From Dyadobacter sp. CY347 (GTDB lineage Bacteria; Bacteroidota; Bacteroidia; Cytophagales; Spirosomataceae), in NCBI RefSeq assembly GCF_021502655.1, contig NZ_JAKFFT010000008.1:186001-250000 (forward strand): 64,000 nucleotides of DNA, read 5' to 3'. The translations under genes were made by a program, and so were the position numbers. The notes under the pieces were generated by a model. That model was not told where the DNA came from. It was given only the letters and a program-made list of their open reading frames with translations, and did not search any database. Shown here piece by piece: positions 1-7,138 of the stretch (position 1 is its first letter; every line of letters starts with the position of its first letter).

Positions 1-212
1 TTACCGTGTCCTATTTTGAATGGGTACAAAACCGGATTGGTTATAAATGGACGCTGGAACGCATTAACCGGAGAACAGACCGCATTATGCAGGATTCGTT
101 CGATAAGGTGTACGAAACTTCATTGAAATACAAAGTATCATTGCGGATCGCCGCCTACATTGTCGCAATAGACAAGGTGAGTAGCACGTACAAATTCCGC
201 GGCGGATTTTAA
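1..212 (+). CDS. Glutamate dehydrogenase, C-terminal fragment (cut by window edge)
   Basis: The reading frame is open from base 3 to the TAA at 210-212 and encodes about 69 residues, including YFEWVQNR and ending in KFRGGF. This resembles the C-terminus of the Glu/Leu/Phe/Val dehydrogenase family, which interconverts glutamate and 2-oxoglutarate with NAD(P)H in the cytoplasm. The 5' part lies outside the window, so cofactor preference and full length cannot be judged. A GTG at base 6 is in frame but is simply an internal valine. A rho-independent terminator follows 18 bases downstream, so this is the last gene of its transcript. Confidence 0.8.
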   Translation, partial: TVSYFEWVQNRIGYKWTLERINRRTDRIMQDSFDKVYETSLKYKVSLRIAAYIVAIDKVSSTYKFRGGF

Positions 213-230
213 TTTTAGTTATTTAGACAA

Positions 231-264
231 AAGGCAGCTTTCTTCACAGGGAGCTGCCTTTTTT
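231..264 (+). terminator. Rho-independent terminator after glutamate dehydrogenase
   Basis: Perfect 9-bp arms AAGGCAGCT (231-239) and AGCTGCCTT (252-260) enclose a 12-base loop and are followed by a run of T. It separates the dehydrogenase from the histidine kinase gene. Confidence 0.85.
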
Positions 265-414
265 GTATAAAATTTCTCTTGTTAACATTAAGGAAATATT
301 ATTAAACCACAAGCCCACCCGTGCAATAGAGTTTTGTTGCGAACAGAATGTTAACTTTAAGGCTGAAACTAAGACGGCTAACGCCCCAAAGCCAAAGCCT
401 TTTACACCAAGATC

Positions 415-1506
415 ATGTCCCTGAGTCCTCGCTTTATTGCTTTTATACTGGCAGTCCTGATTTCCCTCATAACCACTTCTTTTCTGGCTTTTGTGGAAGG
501 AGTTTCAAGGGGGATGATGTTTGTATCAGCCATTTCCGCCTTTATTTCATCGTTTTTCCTGGTTTTGTATACAGTTGACATTCTGGTTTTCCGCGAAGTG
601 AACAAAATGTACAGGACGATCCACAAGCTTAAAATGAAGGATTTCAACCTGGCTCCAAGGAAGAAGTTGATTACAGAATCGAACCCTCTCAAAACCATCA
701 ATGATGAGATTTTTGTTTATGTAACCAAAAAACAAAAGGAAATTGATGAGCTCAAAAAGCTGGAATTGTTTCGCCGGGAATTCCTTGCAGATGTTTCCCA
801 TGAGTTCAAAACACCGATTTTTGCTGCACAAGGCTTTATCCACACCCTGCTGGACGGCGCGATGGAAGATGAAAATGTAAGGGAGCGTTTTTTGATCAAG
901 GCCGCGAAAAACCTGGATAGTCTGGATGTGCTTGTGAAAGACCTTTTGGTACTTTCTCAAATGGAAACGGGCGACATTAAGATGAACATTGCGCCCATTG
1001 ATATTCGGTTACTGGCGATGAATATTTTCAGTAGGCTTGAAAACATTGCGAAGGATAAAGACGTGACATTCAAAGTGAAACCGGATGAGCTGGCCGAAGT
1101 TTGGGTGCTGGCTGATGCGGATCGAATGGAGCAGGTTATGCTGAACTTGATTGAAAATGCGGTCAAATATGGCAATGAAGGCGGAAAAGTAATTGTGCAT
1201 TTTAGTGAAGGGAAAAAGTTTGTGGAGATTGCAGTCCGGGATAATGGGCCGGGAATTCCGCACGAGCATTTGAACCGTATTTTTGAGCGCTTTTACCGGA
1301 TCGATAAGAGTCGGAGCAAAGAAATCGGTGGAACGGGGCTTGGCCTGGCGATCGTAAAGCACATTCTGAATGCGCATGACACCAAAATTGCAGTCATGTC
1401 AAAACCTGAAAAGGGCACCACTTTTTCATTTAAGCTCGAAAAGGCATACATTAGCCCTGTCTCTGAACATACCCCGGAAGTGGCTGTTACACAAGCGAAT
1501 CCTTAA
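415..1506 (+). CDS. Two-component sensor histidine kinase (PhoR-like), orphan
   Basis: A 363-residue membrane sensor kinase. Two hydrophobic segments (about residues 7-27 and 35-57) form a short hairpin with almost no extracytoplasmic domain. A linker of about 60 residues leads to the HisKA dimerisation domain with the H box FLADVSHEFKTP (phospho-acceptor His129). The HATPase domain shows the N box NLIENAVKYG, G1 box DNGPGIP, F box FERFYRID and G2 box GGTGLGLAIVKH, so all catalytic boxes are present. No response-regulator gene is adjacent: the neighbours are a metabolic dehydrogenase and a Dabb protein. The partner and signal are therefore unknown; the lack of a periplasmic domain suggests membrane or intracellular sensing (inference). 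Confidence 0.9.
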   Translation: MSLSPRFIAFILAVLISLITTSFLAFVEGVSRGMMFVSAISAFISSFFLVLYTVDILVFREVNKMYRTIHKLKMKDFNLAPRKKLITESNPLKTINDEIFVYVTKKQKEIDELKKLELFRREFLADVSHEFKTPIFAAQGFIHTLLDGAMEDENVRERFLIKAAKNLDSLDVLVKDLLVLSQMETGDIKMNIAPIDIRLLAMNIFSRLENIAKDKDVTFKVKPDELAEVWVLADADRMEQVMLNLIENAVKYGNEGGKVIVHFSEGKKFVEIAVRDNGPGIPHEHLNRIFERFYRIDKSRSKEIGGTGLGLAIVKHILNAHDTKIAVMSKPEKGTTFSFKLEKAYISPVSEHTPEVAVTQANP

Positions 1507-1534
1507 TATATTTTTAACTCATAAACGATTATCC

Positions 1535-1834
1535 ATGTTTGTTCACAACGTATTTTTTTGGCTGAAAGAAAAAGATAATGAGGAAGCAAGGCAGGCACTT
1601 CTTGCCGGCATTAAGTCCCTGGAAGCCATAGAATCCATCGAATCTGTATTTATCGGCCCTCCCGCCGCCACACGCCGCCCGGTGATCGATGCTACTTACG
1701 ACTTCGCAGAAATCCTTGTTTTTGCGGATGAAGCAGCACATGATGTGTACCAGGTCCACCCTTTACACAAAAAATTTGTAGACGAATGCGCCCACCTTTG
1801 GGAGCGTGTTTTGATCTATGATGTTGAAGCATAA
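1535..1834 (+). CDS. Dabb-domain (stress-responsive alpha/beta barrel) protein
   Basis: A 99-residue protein beginning MFVHNVFFWLKE and containing FADEAAHDVYQVHPLHKKFV, the pattern of Dabb (dimeric alpha-beta barrel) proteins: an N-terminal strand with HxVxFWLK and a Y-x-x-HPxH segment near the C-terminus. The family forms small ferredoxin-like dimers with varied or unknown roles. The frame runs open upstream into the kinase gene; I chose the ATG at 1535 because it is where family similarity starts and it leaves the kinase intact. It lies 28 bases after the kinase and may be co-transcribed. The specific function is not recognisable. Confidence 0.8.
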   Translation: MFVHNVFFWLKEKDNEEARQALLAGIKSLEAIESIESVFIGPPAATRRPVIDATYDFAEILVFADEAAHDVYQVHPLHKKFVDECAHLWERVLIYDVEA

Positions 1835-2053
1835 TTGCTAATGTTTGTTAACAAGTTATCCACACACAGGCTGTGGATAACTTGTTAACAAACTTGTAAT
1901 TTCTGCATATAGAGCCTGTTATGCACTCTTTACGTTATCCATATGATGTGGATAACTGTTTCTATTCAAACACCGCCTTCGCCCCTAACACACTTAAAGG
2001 CACTATTAAATGGTGTAAATCGTTTTATAAATAGTACAAAACGACTTAAAGCC
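1835..2053. promoter_or_regulatory. Intergenic region with a cluster of four DnaA-box-like sites in two inverted pairs
   Basis: This 219-base spacer holds a perfect 22-bp inverted repeat (arms 1843-1864 and 1872-1893, 7-base loop). Its inner ends are exact DnaA boxes: TTATCCACA at 1856-1864 and its complement TGTGGATAA at 1872-1880. The outer ends contain TTGTTAACAA, itself a palindrome, in each arm. A second pair follows: TTATCCATA (1935-1943, one mismatch) and TGTGGATAA (1947-1955), again inverted, within arms GTTATCCA/TGGATAAC. An AT-rich stretch with TCGTTTT/AAAACGA arms lies at about 2019-2043. The sites are seen directly; a role in DnaA binding is inference. The hairpin lacks a following T-run, so it is not a standard terminator. 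Confidence 0.6.
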
Positions 2054-2368
2054 ATGAGATCAAATAGAATGGTGCTGTCAGTTATCGTGACGATCATTGC
2101 AGCAATAAGCATATCTTCCTGTACATACAGGTCACACGGCCCCGGCTATGGCTATGACTACGGATACGGACCAGGTTATGGTTATCGTTATCATCGGGTT
2201 CCGCCTCCGCCACCAAGAGTTGTGGTTGTGAAACCGCATCCTCAGCATCGGAGGGTAATTCGGGCCGACCGTCATAATTCCAGCCGTTACAGCAACAAAG
2301 CTTACAGACGCCAGTATAATAATGGCAATCACTACGGTCAGCGAAACAGAACGCGCGGGCCGAGATAA
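2054..2368 (+). CDS. Small Tyr/Gly/Pro-rich lipoprotein, unknown function
   Basis: A 104-residue protein from the ATG at 2054, chosen because it directly precedes a lipoprotein signal (hydrophobic stretch ending AISISSC, Cys near residue 23). The mature part is low complexity: a GYGYDYGYGPGYGYRY tract, a PPPPPR run, and a basic Arg/Asn/Tyr-rich tail. This resembles the small Cytophagales lipoproteins that coat or bind envelope polymers, but I recognise no family. The frame is open further upstream to 1943, but that would run through the second DnaA-box pair and spoil the signal peptide. A terminator follows. Confidence 0.65.
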   Translation: MRSNRMVLSVIVTIIAAISISSCTYRSHGPGYGYDYGYGPGYGYRYHRVPPPPPRVVVVKPHPQHRRVIRADRHNSSRYSNKAYRRQYNNGNHYGQRNRTRGPR

Positions 2369-2388
2369 TTTTGAATTAAAGGATTGAC

Positions 2389-2427
2389 AAGCAGTACGAT
2401 TGAGATCATTTCTTAGTCGTACTGCTT
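2389..2427 (+). terminator. Rho-independent terminator after the small lipoprotein
   Basis: Arms AAGCAGTACGA (2389-2399) and TCGTACTGCTT (2417-2427) are perfectly complementary and are followed by a T-run. It insulates the acylation operon that starts 20 bases later. Confidence 0.8.
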
Positions 2428-2433
2428 TTTTTA

Positions 2434-2441
2434 TACCTTTG
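2434..2441 (+). promoter_or_regulatory. Bacteroidota -7 box (TACCTTTG) directly before the acyl-AMP ligase start
   Basis: TACCTTTG matches the TAnnTTTG -7 consensus of Bacteroidota housekeeping promoters. It ends only 5 bases before the ATG at 2447, so transcription would start at or beside the start codon and the mRNA would be leaderless or nearly so. No good -33 TTG is visible at the usual distance, and the upstream DNA is the terminator hairpin. Confidence 0.45.
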
Positions 2442-2446
2442 GTTTC

Positions 2447-4087
2447 ATGGATCTATTTAACAGATTAGAAGTCTATGCCAGGCAGTTCCCGGACAAGCTT
2501 GCTTATGGGTTTGTGGAGAAAGAGGGAAACCTATCGGAAGAACTTAGCTATAAAACATTGCTAGAAGCGGTCCAGGCGGCTTCCAGCCAACTAGCCGACA
2601 TTTGCAGCGCGCATTCCAGGGTTATCATTCTGCTGCCTACCGAAGCTGCTTTTATCAAAGTTTTTCTCGGTTCCCTGCATGCTGGTCTTATTGCCGTGCC
2701 TTGCCCTATCGGTTATTCTGAGCCTGCAATTCAACGAATATTAAACATTATAAAAAACTGCGACGCTTCGCTCATCATTACCAATCAGAAATCCTTTAAA
2801 ATGCTTTCGCAAAGGCAAACGGAAGCCTCCAAGACTTTACGAGCGTTAGACATTCAGTGGTTTTTCACAGATCAGCTTAGTAATGATGCCCTTGAACCAA
2901 TCGCTGCGCAAATTGCCCCACCGGATGAACCTGCCTATCTGCAATATACGTCGGGTTCAACGGGACATCCCAAAGGCGTAATGGTTAGTCACTCCAATCT
3001 TACTGCCAATTTAAATGCAATCAATAATTGTTTCGGACGGACGGCTGCGGACACTTCCGTAACCTGGCTGCCGCATTATCACGACATGGGACTGGTGGAC
3101 GGGCTGCTTTCCCCTATTTTCACTGGCGGAACGGGGCTGATCATTTCACCTATTTTATTCATTACCAAACCTTTATTGCTACTCGAAACGATTTCGCGTT
3201 ATCAGGCTGCAGTTTGCGGCGGCCCTGGATTTGGGTTGGATCATTGTGTTGCCCGCATAAAATCAGAGCAGCTGGAAACATTAGATCTAAGTTCTTTACG
3301 CGTGTTATACGTGGGTGCAGAACCTGTGCGGATTGCAAGCCTGGAAAAGTTTGCGGAAACGATGCAGGTAACTGGTTTTAAACGCGAAAGTTTGGTTCCG
3401 GCCTACGGATTAGCAGAGGCGACGCTGGCTGTAAGTCTGCATTTGCATGGAACGCCGTTGATTTTCAAGCCAATCCCCGGAACGAACTCCAAACAAGTGG
3501 TCGCTTGCGGCCCGCCTGTTGAATTTACCCATGTTGCCATTGTTGAGCCGGAGCTTCATTCAATTGAAAAGGAAGGAGAAATTGGTGAGATTTGGGTTAG
3601 TAATGAAGGCGTTGCGCTCGGTTATTGGGAAAATACAACAGCTACAAATGCTACTTTCAAAGCATTCACCGCGTGCGAAAAAGGCCCGTTTCTCAGGACT
3701 GGTGACTTAGGATTTTTAGCTGACGGACAGCTTTTTATCACGGGCAGGAAGAAAGAACTGATCATTATTCGCGGGACGAATTATTATCCGCAAGACATTG
3801 AAGAAGTGGTCAGTTTATGCCATGAACACATTCAACCGCATGGAACCGCTGCATTTTCGATCGAAACGGAACAGGGAGAGGAACTGATGATCGTGAGCGA
3901 AGTCAGAAATAATGCTCAGCATGAGGATGATACAAATGCGATTAAGACACAAATTGCCAATAGTGTAGGATTGGCCTTTGGCTTGGTGCCATATAAAATT
4001 GTGCTGGCAACGGTTGGAAAACTACCCAAGACATCGAGCGGGAAAATTCAGAGACTGAAAGCGCGGGAAGTTTTTAATATAAATTAG
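2447..4087 (+). CDS. Fatty acyl-AMP ligase (FAAL-type adenylating enzyme)
   Basis: A 546-residue ANL-superfamily enzyme that activates a carboxylic acid with ATP to an acyl-adenylate and, in the FAAL branch, passes it to an acyl carrier protein rather than to CoA. Visible motifs: P-loop YTSGSTGHPKG (residues about 168-177), the FAAL/FACL segment TWLPHYHDMGL (about 206-216), PAYGLAEATL, hinge GRKKELIIIRGTNYYPQDIE, and the C-terminal catalytic-lysine region KTSSGKIQR. WLPHYHDMGL and NYYPQDIE favour the FAAL branch over acyl-CoA synthetases. It heads an operon and is followed by a free-standing carrier protein, the expected acceptor. The chain length of the substrate cannot be read from sequence alone; DltA-like amino-acid activation is less likely because of the FAAL motifs. 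Confidence 0.85.
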   Translation: MDLFNRLEVYARQFPDKLAYGFVEKEGNLSEELSYKTLLEAVQAASSQLADICSAHSRVIILLPTEAAFIKVFLGSLHAGLIAVPCPIGYSEPAIQRILNIIKNCDASLIITNQKSFKMLSQRQTEASKTLRALDIQWFFTDQLSNDALEPIAAQIAPPDEPAYLQYTSGSTGHPKGVMVSHSNLTANLNAINNCFGRTAADTSVTWLPHYHDMGLVDGLLSPIFTGGTGLIISPILFITKPLLLLETISRYQAAVCGGPGFGLDHCVARIKSEQLETLDLSSLRVLYVGAEPVRIASLEKFAETMQVTGFKRESLVPAYGLAEATLAVSLHLHGTPLIFKPIPGTNSKQVVACGPPVEFTHVAIVEPELHSIEKEGEIGEIWVSNEGVALGYWENTTATNATFKAFTACEKGPFLRTGDLGFLADGQLFITGRKKELIIIRGTNYYPQDIEEVVSLCHEHIQPHGTAAFSIETEQGEELMIVSEVRNNAQHEDDTNAIKTQIANSVGLAFGLVPYKIVLATVGKLPKTSSGKIQRLKAREVFNIN

Positions 4088-4198
4088 GCTTTATTTTATT
4101 ACCACTTAATCATTTAAGCCTCTGTTTTCGGCAAAAAAGCAGATAAAATCCCTATTTTCACCGCAATAAAACCTTACTAACGCTCCCTTAAACCTCAA

Positions 4199-4447
4199 AT
4201 GGATAAGACTTATACCGAAATTTCCGGCTGGATCATTGAACGCATAGCACATCATGCAGAGCTGGAACCTGAAAAAGTTACCCTGGACACCGACATAGTC
4301 AACTTCCGTCTCGATTCGCTTTTAATGGTCAATATCACTTCGGAGCTCGAAGAATGGCTTGGAATGGAACTTAGCCCTTCTATATTCTGGGAAATGGGCA
4401 CCATTGCCGCCACAACCGAATGGATCCTGGAAAATCAGGAAGCCTGA
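4199..4447 (+). CDS. Acyl carrier protein (discrete, phosphopantetheine site DSL)
   Basis: An 82-residue helical acidic protein with the phosphopantetheine attachment motif FRLDSLLMVN; the modified serine is Ser40. Length and motif fit a stand-alone ACP or peptidyl carrier. It lies 111 bases after the acyl-AMP ligase and its end overlaps the possible start of the P450 frame, so coupled expression is likely. In context it is the carrier onto which the ligase loads its acyl group and the donor for the downstream MBOAT (inference by analogy with DltC). It differs from a housekeeping AcpP, which would have a DSLDTVE-type motif and sit beside fabF. Confidence 0.85.
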   Translation: MDKTYTEISGWIIERIAHHAELEPEKVTLDTDIVNFRLDSLLMVNITSELEEWLGMELSPSIFWEMGTIAATTEWILENQEA

Positions 4448-4494
4448 TTTATCATCCTATTACTCCTACTCAACCTTCACTTAACACCTGGCTT

Positions 4495-5688
4495 ATGTCC
4501 GTAGCGGCTATCTGGTCATCCCAAAACAAAATCAGTCAAAATTATACTGACCTGATTGATGATGTCCGAAAAACCAATCCTGTGCATTTGAATGTGTTTG
4601 GGGACCTCGTTGTGATGGACTACAAGAACGTTAAGAAGATCTTCGCAGACTCCGAAAACTTTCAAAATTTCGATTTCAAAGAGCGCTTCAAGGTTGTGTC
4701 TGCCATTGCAAACAATGATCCGGCGCTCCTTGAATTTGGTGAAAGTCTTCGGCACTGGCTCTTGTTCATGAACGGAGAAGCGCATGCGGAACATCGGAAA
4801 ATGGTTAACAGGAAGTTCTATGAGGCTAATTATGAAGCCATTACGATGGATGCAATTCAGGAAGTGATTAGCGAATATCAAGATCGCGAAGAGGCTGATC
4901 TGGTTGAAATCACAAGAAAATTCAGCTTCCTGATCATCAGCAAGATCATTGGCCTGAAAAGTGAGGATTACGATTTTATCCAAAAATTCTCTTACGTCAT
5001 CACATTGATTTTTGAAAAAACCCTGAATGTAAAGGACTTACTCGAGTGTGCCCATATGTCAAGACAGTTTCGCAGTTACCTTGGCGAAACGCTTTCCAGG
5101 CAGGAAAAAGCACTGACAAACAGCCTGTTACTTGAAATGCAGGAAGTTATGGGCAGTCACAGGGTGAATGACCTGATAGGAACCTGGGAATTTCTGGTCA
5201 ATGCTGCTACGGAAACCACCACATTGCTGCTTACGAGAAGCATAGCAACATTGATTGAGCATAGGAACAAAGCCATTAACTGGAATGCACACGACGGTTG
5301 TGCAATAGCGGTTGAAGAGCTGATCCGATACGTTAGCCCCGTAAACTGGATTCCGAGGCAGGTTAAAGAAGATATGGAATTTGCAGGTTTGCAGCTCAAA
5401 AAAGGCAAAACCGTGCTGCTAGGCATCGCTTCCGCCAACCGTGATCCTGACATTTTTCAAAATCCGGAAACGTTTATACCCACACGTAAACCCAATCCGC
5501 ACATTGGATTTGGATTTGGAATACATCATTGCATGGGCGCCCGGCTCTCCCGGTTCGAAATGCAGAAATTCCTACCCCGTTTCATGGCCGCCTTTCCGAA
5601 CATTCGCCTGCATCCCGATAAGCCGGGCGAATGGGATTCGAAAGTGTTTTTCAGAGGTCATAAGCGTTTGCCTGTGCTTTTAAAATAA
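4495..5688 (+). CDS. Cytochrome P450 within the acyl-transfer operon
   Basis: A bacterial P450 monooxygenase of about 397 residues from the ATG at 4495; the frame is also open from an ATG at 4420, which would add 25 residues and overlap the ACP gene. Diagnostic motifs: I-helix NAATETT (oxygen activation), the ExxR motif EELIRYVSP, and the heme-binding loop FGFGIHHCMG (proximal Cys, residue 371 counted from 4420). There is no membrane anchor, so the protein is cytoplasmic. Redox partners are not encoded nearby. P450s next to an ACP commonly oxidise the carrier-bound acyl chain, and this is the inferred role here: hydroxylating the fatty acyl-ACP before transfer. Confidence 0.88.
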   Translation: MSVAAIWSSQNKISQNYTDLIDDVRKTNPVHLNVFGDLVVMDYKNVKKIFADSENFQNFDFKERFKVVSAIANNDPALLEFGESLRHWLLFMNGEAHAEHRKMVNRKFYEANYEAITMDAIQEVISEYQDREEADLVEITRKFSFLIISKIIGLKSEDYDFIQKFSYVITLIFEKTLNVKDLLECAHMSRQFRSYLGETLSRQEKALTNSLLLEMQEVMGSHRVNDLIGTWEFLVNAATETTTLLLTRSIATLIEHRNKAINWNAHDGCAIAVEELIRYVSPVNWIPRQVKEDMEFAGLQLKKGKTVLLGIASANRDPDIFQNPETFIPTRKPNPHIGFGFGIHHCMGARLSRFEMQKFLPRFMAAFPNIRLHPDKPGEWDSKVFFRGHKRLPVLLK

Positions 5689-5695
5689 GAGCATA

Positions 5696-7105
5696 ATGGT
5701 CAAATTCACTGATTTTACGTATCTCCTGCTCCTTTTTCTCATTGTTGCGGCTTACTACAACACTTCCCACCCAAGAAAGTGGATCTTTTTGCTGATCCTG
5801 AGCGTCCTTTTCAATATGAGTTGGAGCGGCTATTATGTGCTGGTTTGGTTTGGACTGACAGCTATCTGTTTTTTTGGTGGCAAATATTTGGGAAACCCGG
5901 CGCACTCAAAAAAGAAGCGCAAAACGCTGCTGACTTTTCTGATCGTCATTTGCCTCTTGCCTCTGTTGTTTTTCAAATATCTGATCCCCATTAATAATTC
6001 CTTTTCCCCGGTGGTTTTGAACTGGCTAGCACCCATTGGGATATCTTATTACACATTTCTGATTATCGGCTATCTTACGGATGTACAGCGAAAATACATT
6101 AAACCGGAACCGCATTTCGGTTATCTCGCCTTATATCTGGGATTCTTCCCGACTATGCTCGCCGGCCCGCTGGAACGTGCCAGGCAGTTGATCCCGCAAC
6201 TGAAAAACCCCGTCAATTACGATCCTGAGAACATTAAAGCTGGCATTTTTTTCATTGTCTGGGGTTTATTCAAAAAAATGGTTCTGGCCGCCAGGTTCGC
6301 AGATCATGTCAATCCGGTATTCGATCAACCAGAAAAATACACGGCGGTTTCGGTAACATTAGCCGTCCTGCTTTTTTCAATCCAGCTTTATTGCGACTTC
6401 TCAGGTTACTGCGACATTGCAACCGGATCAGCCCGGTTACTCGGCATCCGACTAAGCAAAAACTTCGCAAACCGCTATTATTTCACGCCTTCCCGAACCG
6501 AATCCTGGAATTCTTGGAACATTACAGTTACGTCCTGGTTCCGCGATTATGTGTTTTTCAACATTAGTAAAGGCGTCACCAACAAAACCAGGCTTGAATT
6601 TAACCGTCTGCTGACATTTGTCGTTACCGGGCTCTGGCACGGACCGAGCTGGTCATTTGTGATCTGGGGTTTTTTACAATGGGCATACATTAATTTTGAG
6701 ATCAGGACAAAACGGTTTTGGGAGCGGTTTTACAGCGGTTTCGGCCTTAGGATTGGATCAAATGCGCACACCGTTCTACGCATTATTGTTCGTTTGCTCA
6801 CCGGAACGCTCATAATGGGCTGGTTCCGCGCGGCGGAGTTGGAAAGTGGTTTGCGGCTGTACAGTGCAATGTTTGGGTTTCAATCGGGCGCACTTTCCAT
6901 TTTCACTTCCGGCTTCGGTTTAACGCTTGTGCTGTTTTTGATTTTGGATTTTATAAATTATCAAATGGGTGAAAACGAGGACATTGCTTCTTTTTTGCTG
7001 AAAAGAAATGCCGTGCAGCGAAATCTTTCCTTCCTGGTTTTAGTCCAGCTAGTCCTCATTTTCGGACAGATCACCGTTGCCAATTTCTATTATATTCAAT
7101 TTTAA
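5696..7105 (+). CDS. MBOAT-family O-acyltransferase with C-terminal tyrosine motif (DltB/AlgI-like)
   Basis: A 469-residue polytopic membrane protein of the MBOAT family. Typical AlgI/DltB signatures are visible: FFPTMLAGPLERARQL (about 150-165), LYCDFSGYCDIATGSARLLG (231-250), SWFRDYVFFNISKG, and the catalytic histidine in VVTGLWHGPSWSF (His315). The last six residues are FYYIQF, a Tyr-containing C-terminal hexapeptide like the acyl-shuttle motif of DltX or of MBOATs that carry it fused. It starts 7 bases after the P450 stop. Inferred job: take the acyl group from the carrier on the cytoplasmic side, place it on its C-terminal tyrosine outside, and hand it to the next gene's product. The acceptor is unknown. 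Confidence 0.9.
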   Translation: MVKFTDFTYLLLLFLIVAAYYNTSHPRKWIFLLILSVLFNMSWSGYYVLVWFGLTAICFFGGKYLGNPAHSKKKRKTLLTFLIVICLLPLLFFKYLIPINNSFSPVVLNWLAPIGISYYTFLIIGYLTDVQRKYIKPEPHFGYLALYLGFFPTMLAGPLERARQLIPQLKNPVNYDPENIKAGIFFIVWGLFKKMVLAARFADHVNPVFDQPEKYTAVSVTLAVLLFSIQLYCDFSGYCDIATGSARLLGIRLSKNFANRYYFTPSRTESWNSWNITVTSWFRDYVFFNISKGVTNKTRLEFNRLLTFVVTGLWHGPSWSFVIWGFLQWAYINFEIRTKRFWERFYSGFGLRIGSNAHTVLRIIVRLLTGTLIMGWFRAAELESGLRLYSAMFGFQSGALSIFTSGFGLTLVLFLILDFINYQMGENEDIASFLLKRNAVQRNLSFLVLVQLVLIFGQITVANFYYIQF

Positions 7106-7138
7106 AAAACCAGCCATTTATGTACATCCGAACACACA

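Noticed and set aside
1835-2053. The DnaA-box cluster as the chromosomal origin of replication
   Set aside because: rpoC on the minus strand 58 kb to the right would be head-on to a fork leaving this site, which is rare for rpoBC. Flanking genes are not divergent, and no dnaA or dnaN is near. It is kept as a regulatory or titration site candidate.
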